NCBI GenBank assembly: GCA_950295325.1
Contig: OX485807.1
Coordinates: 7,779,001-7,843,000 of the forward strand
DNA: 64,000 bases
Direction: 5' to 3'
DNA from: Polytrichum commune
Taxonomy: Eukaryota; Streptophyta; Polytrichopsida; Polytrichales; Polytrichaceae
The notes beneath the pieces were generated by a model. That model was not told the origin of the DNA. It saw nothing but the letters and a program-made list of their open reading frames with translations, and did no database searches. Positions 34,201 to 48,140 of the stretch are shown here, one piece after another. Positions within the stretch are counted from its first letter, which is position 1. The number at the start of each line of letters is the position of its first letter. The translations under genes were made by a program, and so were the position numbers.

Positions 34201-36332
34201 CTTTGCTTCATGCGGTTCGCCCTTTGCAAACCGCACCTTGGTGGGCTTGCCCGCTCTATGCGTCGACAAGCCCCAACCCCCTTATGAGCTTTGGGCTCAT
34301 GAAAGAGTCCATTGCCTCTTTGTCAACTCATGAGACATATCTCCGATTACTTGAGCCTCAAGGTATAAAAGACTTGGCCTTGGCTTAAGGCTATTAGCCT
34401 TGGCCACAAAGCCATAGTCTAACATTCGGTCCACGGCAACAATATGTTTTGGCTTGGTCCGCAAAGCCAACTTTTAACATCCCGTCCGCGGCACAAATAT
34501 GTTCTAGCTTGGTACCACCAATTCACATTGTAACATTCTGTCCGCGGCCCAAACATTATATGGATTAGTAGCATAAAACCAACTTCTAACATTCCGCATA
34601 CGGCACAAATATGATTTGGCTTGGTACCACAAAGCCACCTTCCCACATTGCGTCCGCGGAACGAGCATGATTTGCCTTGGTATAACGGCCACACTACTTA
34701 TGCCCATTTCCTTGAGACCTTTTTCGGCTAAACCCACTTCATGGTGGTACGCCGTCGAACTTCTTTTAGGACCATCGACTTCAATGTTCTTCAAATCTTA
34801 AAGATTCCCGATACGTCCTCAAGAAGCTTTGGGGACTCGGACATGGAATTCACCACCCGCTTTTGAATTCCCACCTAAAACGATGCATGTCTCACAAGGT
34901 CGTCCATTTTAGGTGTATCTTTCACTTGTGCGTTTGAATAGCGCACATAGGCCTTAAGAGGCCCCGGGTGCCTCATTTGCACCAATTCCAACATCACCAC
35001 CTTCTAAGCATTTCAAATTGGAATTTCAATCCAAAATTAATACCCTCCAAGGTTTTAGGTGCATTCGGTATTCTAGGCCCCAAATACTTTTGGAGGTTTG
35101 TGGGAGCCCTTTTCAAAGCACTCCTTCATTTTCCTTACCGAATCCACCTTAGTGCCCACCATTGTCATTAGAACCAATGGTATGGTCAAACTCCACTTGC
35201 ACATGATCCTTGTTCCAATTTAAGCCTCACAACCTTTTGGAAACCACGGGCTCACCATCACAACCCGCATTTTTTTGATAGTCATGTTTCCCTCAAAGTG
35301 CGAGCTCAAAATTTGGAACCCTGCTCTGATACCACGTGTCGCAACCCTTGCTAGCCCTCCTTGACCATCTTGCCAATTTTCATTTCCTAGCAAAGGTTAC
35401 GAGCGCTAACCATTCGCATACCGCCATGCTAATGGTTAGCTCCTCTCACCCCGGACCTTATAGTTCATAGGAGGGGAACCAACCCTCCTACTTTGCTTTC
35501 GGGACTCACCCCTTCAATCGCTAACCAACCCCTTTAATCGGTAACCAATCCTTAGATGTGGACTTCCATCCATGGAAGTCCCATCTTATGTTGATCATCG
35601 CGTTGCCGGAGCAACACTACAACAACCCGAACCATACTAGGCAACTATGGCCTCACATTAGGCCAATGCCAATGGAGGCCGTGCCGTTCGGCCTCGGGTG
35701 GGTGAGGCCACACCACCTCACCCATATAAGCCTCTAGGACTCTACGCGGGGCCCCTACCCCACCGTCAACCAACCTCTTGTCTCTCTACCAAGAGTTGGG
35801 GCCAAGTGGACATTTTCCCTTAGCCGCTGGGCCTAGAAGCCCCCAGCAGCTTCAGACCATCATAACTTCCTTGTATGATGTCTGATTCCAGCAACCAACC
35901 ACTCCATCTTCATCTACGCTTCACGTAGATGCCGATGGACTCCTCACTTGCCCCATTCGGGCAAGTGGTGAGGACGTTATGCCTGTTTGAACCTTGGCAG
36001 TCCCGGGAATCACTCCCAGGCACTGCTGTAGCAGGGCGCTGTCCCGGGACAGCGCCCCACTCAAATGGCCATAACTCCTAGCTCACACCTCCGATTGAGG
36101 TGTTTTTGAGCATTCTAGAATCACCACGCCATGAGCTACGCATAGCTCATGGCCTTACCCTTGTGCCTCCTAGTCTTCGTGGATGGGAGGCGCTCCCAAC
36201 GCCCGGGGACCTCACCCACACTAGGATCACTTGGGCCCTCTCACCAACGGCGCCACAAGTCCCGGGTGTCACTCCGGGGTCCCCCTTGTGCCCATGGTGT
36301 TTCGGCCACTCCTCATGGAGAGGTGCGCGACA
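31268..36332 (-). mobile_element. Element A right half, second copy
   Basis: Exact copy of 14484-19548: internal region, PBS 35315-35334 and 5' LTR 35337-36332. It lacks the 3' LTR side, which exists only at 5338-7335. Confidence 0.9.
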
Positions 36333-36412
36333 CTTTGGGCCAAGAACTGTTGATTTTGGGCCATGAGATCGGCGTGCCTTCGAGCAGACTCCAACCTAGC
36401 TTGCTCCATCTC
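36333..36412 (-). pseudogene. G3 middle piece, second copy
   Basis: Exact copy of 19549-19628, with CTTTG at 36333-36337 and ATCTC at 36408-36412. It was carried along by the tandem duplication. Confidence 0.88.
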
Positions 36413-39400
36413 TGTCGCGCACCTCTCCTTGAGGAGTGCCCGAAACACCATGGGCACAAGGGGGACCCCGGAGTGACACCCGGGACTTGTGGCGCCGTTG
36501 GTGAGAGGGCCCAAGTGATCCTAGTGTGGGTGAGGGCCCCGGGCGTTGGGAACGCCTCCCACCCACAAAGACTAGGAGGCACAAGGGAAAGGCCATGAGC
36601 TATGCGTAGCTCATGGCGTGGTGATTCTAGAAAGCTCAAGAACACCTCAATCGGAGGTGTGAGCTAGGAGTTATGGCCATTTGAGTGGGGCGCTGTCCCG
36701 GGACAGCGCCCTGTTACAGCAGTGCCTGGGAGTGATTCCCGGGACTGCCAAGGTTCAAACAGGCATAACTTCCTCAAGACTTGCCCGAATGGGGCAAGTG
36801 AGGAGTCCATCGGCATCTACGTGAAGCGTAGATGAACATGGAGTGGTTGGTTGTTATGATCAGACATCATACAAGGAAGTTATGATGGTCTGAAGCTGCT
36901 GGGCGGTTCTAGGCCCAGCAGCTAAAGGAAAATGTCCACTTGGCCCCAACTCTTGGTAGAGAGACAAGAGGTTGGTTGACGGTGGGGTAGGGGCCCCGCG
37001 TGAAGTCCTAGAGGCTTATATGGGTGAGGTGGTGTGGCCTCACCCACCCGAGGCCGAACGGCACGGCCTCCATGGGCATTGGCCCAATGTGAGGCCATAG
37101 TTGCCTAGTATGGTTCGGGTTGTTGTAGTGTTGCTCTGGCAATGCGATGATCAACATAGGATTGGACTTCCATGGATGGAAGTCCACATTGGGGAAATGG
37201 GTTACTGATTAAGGAGTGAGTCCTGAAAGCAAAGTAGGAGGGTTGGTTCCCTCCTATGAACTATATGGTCCGGGGTAAGAGGAGCTAACCATTAGCATGG
37301 CGGAATGCGAAGGGTTAGCGCTCGTAACCTTTGCTAGAAAATGAAAATTGGCAAGATTGTCAAAGGGGCTAGCAAGGGTTGCGACACTTGGTATCAGAGC
37401 AGGGTTCCAATATTTGGCTCGCACTTTGAGGGAGACATGGCTAGCAAATGTGCGGGTTATGATGGTGAGTCTGGGGTTCCCAAAAGGTTGTGAGGCTCAA
37501 ATTGGAACAAGGATCATGTGCAAGTGGAATTTGACCATACCATTGGTTCTAATGACAATGGTGGGCATGAGGGTGGATTTGGTAAGGAAAATGGAGGAGT
37601 GCTTTGAAAAGGGCTCCCGCAAACCTAAAAAAAAAAAAACATTTGGGGCCTAGAATACCGAAAGCACCCAAAACCTTGGAGGGCATTAATGTTGGATTGA
37701 AATTCCAATACGAAATGCTTGGAAGGTATTAATGTTGGAACGAATTTGGTGCTAATGAGGCACCTGGGGCCTCTTAAGGCCTATGTGCGCTATTCATACG
37801 CATAAATGAAGGATACACCTAAAATGGACAAGCTTTCTAAGAAATGCATCTTTTTAGGTGGGGTTTTAAAAGCGGGTGGTGGATGCCTTGTTTAAGTCCC
37901 CAAGGCTTCTTGAGGACATGGTGGGGACCATCAAGTTTGCAAGAGCATTGAAGCCGATGGTCCCAAAGAGAAGTTTGGCGGCGCATCACCACAAGTGGCT
38001 TTAGCCAAAGTAGGTCCCAAAGAAATGAGTGCAAATTGTTTGGTCCATTTTACTTAGGCAAAACATGTTGGAGCCGCGGACGGAATGTTGAAAGGTGGCT
38101 TTATGCTTCCAAAGCAAATCATACTTGTGCCGCAGACGGAATGTTGGGAGGTGGGTTTGTCCTACCAAGGCAATTCATGTTCGTGCCGCAGACGGAGTGT
38201 GGGAAGGTGGCTTTGTGCTACCAAGGCAAAACATGTTTGTTTTGCGGACAAACTATTAGAAATTGGTTTTGTGGCACCAAACCAATTTGTCCCGCGGACG
38301 AAATGTTTAAAGTTGGCTTTGCGGACCAAGCCAAGCCAAGTTGCCGAGGACCGAATGTAAAACGATGGCATTGTAGCCTAGGCTAGTAGCCTTTAGCCAA
38401 GGCCAAGTTTTTTGTACCTTGAGGCTCAAATGAATGGGAGAATTGTCTCATGGGTTGACAAAGAGGCAAGCCATTCCTTCTTGAGCCCAAAACTCACAAG
38501 GGAGTTGGGGCTTGCCGATTGATAGAGCGGGCAAACCCACCAAGGTGCGGTTTGGAAAGGGCAAACCGCATGAGACAAAGGAGGCCGCGATGCATGTAAC
38601 CTTTCAATGTGGGACATTGGATTTTTGTCAAAATTTCACACCAAGTGAAATAGATGAAATGCATGTCATTGTGAAGGCCGCCTTCTTTGAAACTCACATG
38701 ATAGATGTGAGGTGCAAGCCGGTGTGCTTGCGGTGCATTATGATGTGTCATAATGGCAAAGAATTGAAGTTCAAATTGACAAGGACTCCTATGGTAGGAG
38801 GACCTAAGTTGAATTTGGTCTTAATGGACCAAATGAAAAATAGAAAGCATAATGGTCGTGGTTCAATTGGAGCAACTCCAAGGAACGTATGGGGAGGCTA
38901 GGAAAGATGGGCCTCCCCCAAACAACATTGGTGTGATGTTGGTGAGATACAAGGATGTATTCACCAATGTGTTGCCCAAAAAAAAAATTGCCGCCAAGGA
39001 GTGAAAAATAACTTTGCTCAACGAGAGATTGAGTTCTTGAGGTATGTGGTGACAAAGGAAGTTGGTGGACGAACATGAAGAATGTCAAGGCAATCCAAAA
39101 GGAGAATTGGCCCTTCATTCAAAAGGGCTTAGGTTATTTGTTGGCCTAGCCAATTAGTACCACAACTTCATTCGGGAGTTTTCTAAGGTTCCTAGGACCT
39201 TATTCAACTTATTGAGGAAAATGGCTATCCCAAGAGTGGGATGAGCCTTGTCACCAAGCCTTTGGGGGGCTCAAAAACAAGTTCTCTTCGCCGCCTGTGC
39301 TTAAGTTCGCGGACTTTAACAAACCTTTTGAGGTGCATATGGGGGCGAGTAATTTTACCATTGGCGGATGTTGATCCGAGATGGATGCCCATTGCATATG

Positions 39401-40906
39401 GGAGCATTAAGCTTAATGGTTGTCGAACCTAGTGCGATTTGTGAAAGAAAGGGCTATCCCAAGAGTGGGATGAGCCTTGTCCCCAAGTCTTTGGGGAGCT
39501 TAATACAAAGTTGTCTTTGCCACCCGTGTTCAAGTTCGCGGAGCTTGACAAACCTTTTGAGGTGCATACGGGGGGGGGGGGGGGGGGGGCGAGTGACTTT
39601 GCCATTGGCGGATGGTTAACGTAAGATGGATGGCCATTGCATATGAGAGCGTTAAGCTTGATGGTTATCCGACCTTATCCGACTTGTGGAAGAAATGGCT
39701 ATCCCAAGAGTGGGAGGAGCCTTGCCACCAAGTCTTTGGGGAGCTTGAGAGCAAGTTCTCTTAGACGCCCGTGTTCAAGTTCGCGGAGCTTGACAAACCT
39801 TTTGAGGTGCATACGGGGGTGAATGACTTTGCCAATGGCGGATTGTTGATTTAAGATGGATGGCCATTGCATATGGGAGCATGAAGCTCGATGGTTGTCA
39901 AAGAAGACAACCAACTCATGCCAAACAACTTCCTTGCCGTAGTGCATTACTTGAAGATGTGGCAACACTATTTGGGGTCGTACAAAGCAAAGGTCTATAT
40001 GGACAATATGTCCTAAAAGAATTTTGACATTCAAGCGCAAGTGAGCGCCAAGTCATTGCGGTGGCATGATAGTTTGGCGCTTATGAACGTGGATTTGATC
40101 CACAAACCGGACCGTGGAAATGTGGTGCCGGATGCGCGAAGTAGACCGGAAGAGTTCCAAGCAATGAGAACCATCCAAACCTTGTGGCTAATGTGTGCCG
40201 GCGAAGGAAACTTGTAATGCAAGATACGGGAGGGGTAAATTAACTACCCCAAAGCACAAAAGCTTTTAGGTGAGCTTCGCAAGAGCAAGGTGCTCAAAGA
40301 GGTTAAGTTGGTGGACGGATTGTTCAAGTGCAAACAAAGTTGGGTGTATGTGCCACAAGGCAAGTTGAGGCTATCGGTTTTGAAGGAGGAATATGATAGT
40401 CCTATTGCCGGCCATAAAGGAGAAAGAAACAACCGCCATAGAATGGTGTCAAAGAGGTACCATTGGGGGTGCATAAAGGAGGATATAACCCACTTTGTGA
40501 AGGCGTGAATAAAGTGCCAAGTGAACCGAACCTCTTACCAAAAGCAAGGCGGTTTCTTGCAACCGTTGCCTATCCCGTCGGCGTCATGGCATAGTATGTG
40601 CATGGACTTGATCACAAGTTTGCCGGAGTCACATGGGTATGATGCCATCTTGTTGATGGTAGAGCGGTTTGCCAAGTTGGCACACATGGTGCCGATTGTG
40701 GGAACCGCCACCGCGTTGGAGACCGCATAGCCTTTTCTCAAAGGATGGTTGAGGCACCACGGGTTGCCAAGAGTGATTGTGTGGGATCAAGATTCAAAGT
40801 TCATAAGTGCATTTTCAATGCATTTCTCTAAGGAGGTCGGAATGAAACTAAGGTTTAGCACGGCCTTGCATTCCCAAATGGATGAGAAAACGGAGCGTGT
40901 GAATGG
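36413..40906 (+). mobile_element. Element C left part, second copy (continues at 48141)
   Basis: 5' LTR 36413-37386, PBS 37389-37408, gag/protease/RT/RNase H/integrase remnants, 20-G run at 39570-39589. It is interrupted by element D at AATGG (40902-40906). Together with 48146-50720 it forms the whole of element C (net about 7069 bp). Confidence 0.92.
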
Positions 40907-41883
40907 TGTCACAACCCTTGCTAGCCCCCCCTTGACCATCTTGCCAATTTTCAATTCTAGCAAAGGTTACGAGTGGCTAACCCTTCGCATACCGCCATGC
41001 TAATGGTTAACTCTTCTTACCCCGGACCATATAATTCAAAGGAGGGGAACCAACCCTCCTACTTTGCTTTCGGGACTCACCCCTTAATCGGTAACCCATT
41101 TCCCCAATGTGGACTTCCATCCATGGAAGTCCAATCCTATGTTGATCATCGCGTTGCCGGAGCAACACTACAACAACCCGAAGCATACTAGGCAACTATG
41201 GCCTCACAATAGGCCAAAGCCCATGGAGGCCTTGCCGTTCGGCCTCGGGTGGGTGAGGCCACACCACCTCACCCATATAAGCCTCTAGGACTCTACGCGG
41301 GGCCCCTACCCCACCGTCAACCAACCTCTTGTCTCTCCACCAAGAGTTGGGGCCAAGTGGACACTTTCCCTTAGCCGCTGGGCCTAGAAGCCCCCATCAG
41401 CTTCAGACCATCATAACTTCCTTGTATGATGTCTGATTCCAACAACCAACCACTCCATGTTCATCTACGCTTCACGTAGATGCCGATGGACTCCTCATTT
41501 GCCCCATTCGGGCAAGTCTTGAGGAAGTTATGCCTGTTTGAACCTTGGCAGTCCCGGGAATCACTCCCAGGCACTGCTGTACCAGGGCGCTGTCCGGGGA
41601 CAGCGCCCCACTCAAATGGCCATAACTCCTAGCTCACACCTCCGATTGAGGTGATCTTGAGCATTCTAGAATCATCACGCCATGAGCTACGCATAACTCA
41701 TGGCCTTACCCTTGTGCCTCCTAGTCTTCGTGGGTGGGAGGCGTTCCCAACGCCCGGGGCCCTCACCCACACTAGGATCACTTGGGCCCTCTCACCAACG
41801 GCGCCACAAGTCCCGGGTGTCACTCCGGGGTCCCCCTTGTGCCCATGGTGTTTCGGCCACTCCTCATGGAGAGGTGCGCGACA
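40907..41883 (-). repeat. Element D 3' LTR
   Basis: 977 bp, first bases TGTCAC. Same hairpin-rich family. Confidence 0.93.
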
Positions 41884-43127
41884 CTCACCCCCACCAAACG
41901 GAGTCGATGCCCTCATCGACTATACTCGTAGTCGGCACACCAATTCTCAAGTTGCCATCCTCTATGGTGCGGCATTGTGTTTACCTTAGGGCGCGACCCC
42001 CACAATGCATCTTCAAATTTGGCATAGTCCCAAAGGTGTCGTTACTAGGTGTTCCATTAGCGACCTTGGATCTCTCCTCCAAGGACCTAACCTATACTAG
42101 ACCCACCTACTTTGGGACTCACTTGGGTTGCCCCTCCTTTGGGGCCTCCCCCGTTAGGCTCCACTAGCCTAACGTGACACATCTAGGCGAGACCTCAACG
42201 CTTCCACTAAGTTGTCTCGGTTGCAACTCCGAGATGGCTTTCCATTGTTAAGCCACGCCTCGATCGCACGGGGGTGATGCCAAGTCCCGCCCGACTCGGT
42301 TCCCACTTTGCTCTTTCGAGACATGGGTTCATGACTCCCATGCGCCAACTCTCGTTAGCTCGCGGGTAGCACTTTTATGAGCACGCGCCATCACCTTGTC
42401 CCCGCCCGGACAAGCCCACAACTAAGAAGTTTCTTGGTTTTATCCAAGGCCCCTCCAAGCCATGGCCCCCAATTACTCGGCTTACCCAACCTAGTTTGGC
42501 ATATCTATTCCCCCTCTTCCATTAACCAAGCACAAGTACAAGACTAGGACCTCATCTCATACTTTTCTCTTTGCACCACTAAAGTTTGGACTTTATTTCC
42601 TCAAGCCAAAGAACAAGTTCATGTTGTGGAGCAATTAACCTCGAAGCTAAGTGTGCAACTAGCGTCTCTCCCCCACTAAAGGAGATTGATGTCCTCATCA
42701 ATGCCTACGCTTCATTTTATTGGAATCCTTAGCCTTAGTTTCTTCAAAGTGCTTCACCAATTCATTGGTGTTCACCATGTCTCTTGCCGCCAACCAAGCG
42801 GTTTGTTTCTCATGGTATCCTCAACATTTCACCAAGTACTCCTTTGTACATTTTCTTTCATTTTCACTTGGGCTTCCTACACTTGAGGATGCCCTCCTAC
42901 CTCATGTTTCAAATGACGTCCACAAGGTCGGGACGTGGCCTAATCACTTGCTTGTGTTCGGGACACAAGGTGTCGTCCTAAAATGACTTTCGTAATGAGA
43001 CATGAAATGTCGGATGCACTTTGATCTCCGGCAGTAATTCCAATCTATACATGTCCTTGAACACTTGTTACATAATGGAAAACAAAGCTCCAATTTTGGA
43101 CATGAACTTTGGAGTGAGGCCTTCCGG

Positions 43128-46100
43128 CTAAGTGAAGTTGTTCACATTCAACAACGCCTTTTGGCCCACCTCATTCTCCACTTCGCGTCTTCCGGCATTG
43201 ACTTGCACTCCGTAGCACCTTCGGGCTTTCTCCACCAACAACTTGGTCATCTCCAAGACTTGTTCACCATCCTTGGCCAAGTCCTCACCATCTTGGTTGA
43301 ACTCTAGTGTTGAATGTGCCCCCTCGAGAGCTAGGTTAATAGGTTGGAGCGCATCCACTCCATAAGCCACCACCAAAGACCACCCCTTGGTAGCCAAGTG
43401 CGTGGCTACATTGCAATTACACTCCGCTCGACCCACATAGTCCGCCCAATCTCCTTGGTCCGCCCCCACCAAGTTCCTCAAGTATTGCTTCAAGACTCCA
43501 TTCACACGCTCCGATTTCCCATTCATTTGGGAATGCAAGGTCGTGCTAAACCTTAGTTTCATTCCGACCTCCTTAGATAAATGCATTGAAAATGCACTTG
43601 TGAACTTTGGATCTTGATCCCACACAATCACTATTGGCAACCCGTGGTGCCTCAACCATCCTTTGAGAAAAGGCTATGCGGTCTCCAACGCGGTGGCGGT
43701 TCCCACAATCGGCACCATGTGTGCCAACTTGGCAAACCGCTCTACCATCAACAAGATGGCATCATACCCATGTGACTCCGGCAAACTTGTGATCAAGTCC
43801 ATGCACATACCATGCCATGGCGCCAACGGGATAGGCAACGGTTGCAAGAAGCCGCCTTGCTTTTGGTAAGAGGCTCGGTTCACTTGGCACTTTGATTCAA
43901 GCCTTCACAAAGTGGGCTATATCTTCCTTTATGCACCGCCAATGGTACCTCTTTGACACCATTCTATGGCGGCTTTTTCTTTCTCGTCTATGGCCGGCAA
44001 TAGGACTATCATATTCCTCCTTCAAAACCGATAGCCTCAACTTGCCTTGTGGCACATATAGCCGACTTTGTTTGCACTTGAACAATCCGTCCACCAACTT
44101 AACCTCTTTGAGCACCTTGCTCTTGCGAAGCTCACCTAAAAGCTTTTGTGCTTTGGGGTAGTTAATTTACCCCTCCCGTATCTTGCATCACAAGTTTCCT
44201 TTGCCGGCACACATTAGCCACAAGGTTTGGATGGTTCTCATTGCTTGGAACTCTTCCGGTCTACTTCGCGCATCCGGCACCACATTTCCACGGTCCGGTT
44301 TGTGGATCAAATCCACCTTCATAAGCGCCAAACTATCATGCCACCGCAATGACTTGGCGTTCACTTACGCTTGTATGTCAAAATACTTTTAGGACACATT
44401 GTCCATGTAGACCTTTGCTTTGTGCGACCCCATATAATGTCGCCACATCTTCAAGCAATGCACTACGGCAAAGAAGTTCTTTGTCATGAGTTGGTTGTCT
44501 TCTTTGACAACCATCGAGCTTTATGCTCCCATATGCAATGGCCATCCATCTTACACATAATCCACCATTGGCAAAGGCACTCACCCCGGTATGCACCTCG
44601 AAAGGTTTGTCAAGCTCCGCGAACTTGAGCACGGGCGGCGAAGAGAACTTGGTGTTAAGCTCCCCAAAGACTCGTGACAAACATCATCTCACTCTTGGGA
44701 TAGCCATTTCTTCCACAAGTCGCACAAGGTGGGACAACCATCGAGCTTCATGCTCTCATATGCCATGGCCATCCATCTTGCCTCAACATCCGCCAATGGT
44801 AAAGTCACTCGCCCCCGTATGCACCTCAAAAGGTTTGTCAAACTCCGCGAACTTGAGCACGGGCGGCGAAGAGAACTTGCTCTTAAGCTTCTCAAAGACT
44901 TGGTGGCAAGGCTCATCCCACTCTTGGGATAGCCATTTCTTTCACAAGACGCACAAGGTTTGACAACCTTTAAGCTTAATGCTCCCATATGCAATGGGCA
45001 TCCATCTTGGATCAACATCCGCCAATGGTAAAGTTACTCGCCCCCGTATGCACCTCAAAAGGTTTGTCAAATTTCGCAAACTTGAGCACGGGCGGCGAAG
45101 AAAACTTGGTCTTAAACTCCTTAAAGACTTGGTGGCAAAGCTCATCCCACTTTTGGGATAGCCATTTCTTGCATAAGTTGGACAAGGTCGGACAACCATC
45201 GAGATTCATGCTCTTATATGCAATGGCCATCCATTTTGCCTCAACATCCGCCAATGGTAAAGTCACTCGCCCCCGTATGCACCTCAAAAGGTTTGTCAAA
45301 GTCCGCGAACTTAAGCACGGGCGGCGAAGAGAATTTGTTTTTGAGCCCCCCAAAGGCTTGGTGACAAGGCTCATCCCACTCTTGGGATAGCCATTTTCCT
45401 CAATAAGTTGAATAAGGTCCTAGCAACCTTAGAAAACTCTCGAATGAAGTTGTGGTACTAATTGGCTAGGCCAACAAATGACCTAAGTCCTTTTGAATCA
45501 AGGGCCAATTCTCCTTTTGGATTGCCTTGACATTCTTCATGTTCGTCCACCAACTTCATTTATCACCACATACCTCAAGAGCTCAATCTCTCGTTGAGCA
45601 AAGTTATTTTTCACTTCTTGGCGGTAATTTTTTTTTTGGGCAACACATTGGTGAATACATCCTTGTATTTCACCAACATCACACCAATGTTGTTTGGGGG
45701 AGGCCCATCTTTCCTAGCCTCCCCATACGTTCCTTGGAGTTGCTCCAATTGAACCACGACCATTATGTTTTTTTTTTTTTATAAATTCGGTCCATTAAGA
45801 CCAAATTCAACTTAGGTCCTCCTACCATAGGAGTCATTTTTAATTTGAACTTCAATTCTTTGCCATTATGACACATCATAATGCACCGCAAGCACACCGG
45901 CTTGCACCTCACATCTATCATGTGAGTTTCAAAGAAGGCGGCCTACACAATGACATGCATTTTATCTATTTCACTTGGTGTGAAATTTTGACAAAATCCA
46001 ATGTCCTACATTGAAAGGTTACATGTATCACTGCCTCCTTTGTCTCATGCGGTTCGCCCTTTCCAAACCGCACCTTGGTGGGCTTGTTTTCTCTATCAAT

Positions 46101-47130
46101 CGGCAAGCCCCAACTCCCTTGTGAATTTTGGGCTCAAGAAGGAGTGGTAGCCTCTTTATCAACACATGAGACATTTCTCCCATTCATTGAGCCTCAAGGT
46201 ACAAAAGACTTGGCCTCAGCTTAAGGCTACTAGCCTTGGCCACAATGCCATCGTCTTACATTCGGTCCTCGGCAACTTGGCTTGGCTTGGTCCGCAAAGC
46301 CAACTTTAAACATTTCGTCCGCGGAACCAATTGGTTTGGTGCCACAAAACCAATTTCTAATAGTTTGTCCGCAAAACAAACATGTTTTGCCTTGGTAGCA
46401 CAAAGCCACATTCCCACACTCCGTCCGCGGCACAAACATGAATTGCCTTGGTAGGACAAACCCACCTCCCAACATTCCGTCCGCGGCACCAACATGTTTT
46501 GCCTAAGTAAAATGGACCAAACAATTTGCACTCATTTCTTTGGGACCTAATTTGGCTAAAGCCACTTGTGGTGATGCGCCGCCAAACTTCTCTTTGGGAC
46601 CATCGGCTTTAATGCTCTTGCAAATTTGATGGTCCCCACCATGTCCTCAAGAAGCCTTGGGGACTTAAACAAGGCATCCACCACCCGCTTTTAAAACCCC
46701 ACCTAAAAGGATGCATTTCTTAGAAAGCTCGTCCGTTTTAGGTGTATCCTTCATTTGTGCGTTTGAATAGCGCACATAGGCCTTAAGAAGCCCCGGGTGC
46801 CTCATTTGCACCAATTCCAACATCACCACCTTTTAGGCATTTCAAATTGGAATTTCAATCCAAAATTAATACCCTCCAAGGTTTTAGGTGCATTCGGTAT
46901 TCTAGGCCCCAAATACTTTTGGAAGTTTGTGGGAGCCCTTTTCAAAGCACTCCTTCATTTTCCTTACCGAATCCACCTTAGTGCCCACCATTGTCATTAG
47001 AACCAATGGTATGGTCAAACTCCACTTGCACATGATCTTTATTCCAATTTAAGCCTCACAACCTTTCGGAAACCACGGGCTCACCATCATAACCCGCATT
47101 TTTGATAGCCATGTCTACCTCAAAGTGCTA
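43128..47130 (-). pseudogene. Element D internal region
   Basis: Integrase core at 43128-43655 (WDQDPKF, GKSERVNG) and zinc region at 43897-44115. RNase H array has four ~228-bp units (marks near 44525, 44755, 44985, 45213). RT remnant is at about 45400-45700, the protease-like region at about 45730-46190 is heavily shifted, the ~55-bp array at 46260-46500 and gag traces at 46700-47130. It shares the zinc-finger stop and the missing RT core with A, B and C. Confidence 0.75.
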
Positions 47131-47163
47131 GCTCAAATATTGGAACCCTGCTCTGATACCAAG

Positions 47164-48140
47164 TGTCGCAACCCTTGCTAGCCCCCCCTTGACCATCTTG
47201 CCAATTTTCAATTCTAGCAAAGGTTACGAGTGGCTAACCCTTCGCATACCGCCATGCTAATGGTTAACTCTTCTTACCCCGGACCATATAATTCAAAGGA
47301 GGGGAACCAACCCTCCTACTTTGCTTTCGGGACTCACCCCTTAATCGGTAACCCATTTCCCCAATGTGGACTTCCATCCATGGAAGTCCAATCCTATGTT
47401 GATCATCGCGTTGCCGGAGCAACACTACAACAACCCGAAGCATACTAGGCAACTATGGCCTCACAATAGGCCAAAGCCCATGGAGGCCTTGCCGTTCGGC
47501 CTCGGGTGGGTGAGGCCACACCACCTCACCCATATAAGCCTCTAGGACTCTACGCGGGGCCCCTACCCCACCGTCAACCAACCTCTTGTCTCTCCACCAA
47601 GAGTTGGGGCCAAGTGGACACTTTCCCTTAGCCGCTGGGCCTAGAAGCCCCCATCAGCTTCAGACCATCATAACTTCCTTGTATGATGTCTGATTCCAAC
47701 AACCAACCACTCCATGTTCATCTACGCTTCACGTAGATGCCGATGGACTCCTCATTTGCCCCATTCGGGCAAGTCTTGAGGAAGTTATGCCTGTTTGAAC
47801 CTTGGCAGTCCCGGGAATCACTCCCAGGCACTGCTGTACCAGGGCGCTGTCCGGGGACAGCGCCCCACTCAAATGGCCATAACTCCTAGCTCACACCTCC
47901 GATTGAGGTGATCTTGAGCATTCTAGAATCATCACGCCATGAGCTACGCATAACTCATGGCCTTACCCTTGTGCCTCCTAGTCTTCGTGGGTGGGAGGCG
48001 TTCCCAACGCCCGGGGCCCTCACCCACACTAGGATCACTTGGGCCCTCTCACCAACGGCGCCACAAGTCCCGGGTGTCACTCCGGGGTCCCCCTTGTGCC
48101 CATGGTGTTTCGGCCACTCCTCATGGAGAGGTGCGCGACA
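47164..48140 (-). repeat. Element D 5' LTR
   Basis: 977 bp. Ends at target duplication AATGG. Confidence 0.93.

Larger units (their letters stand above)
26214..42997. repeat. Tandem duplication unit, copy 2 (16,784 bp)
   Basis: Identical by eye to 9430-26213. Identity with the previous unit continues to 43032; at 43033 the sequence is A where 26249 has G. The 35 bp 26214-26248 are common to both parents and contain the crossover. Confidence 0.93.
40907..48140 (-). mobile_element. Element D: complete Ty3/gypsy copy nested in element C
   Basis: 7234 bp with 977-bp LTRs (40907-41883 and 47164-48140) that differ by about one base. Perfect target duplication AATGG (40902-40906 and 48141-48145). 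PBS is at 47142-47161 (minus strand), polypurine complement at 41884-41895. Internal order is as in B. It inserted into the integrase gene of C just after the ERVNG motif. Confidence 0.94.
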
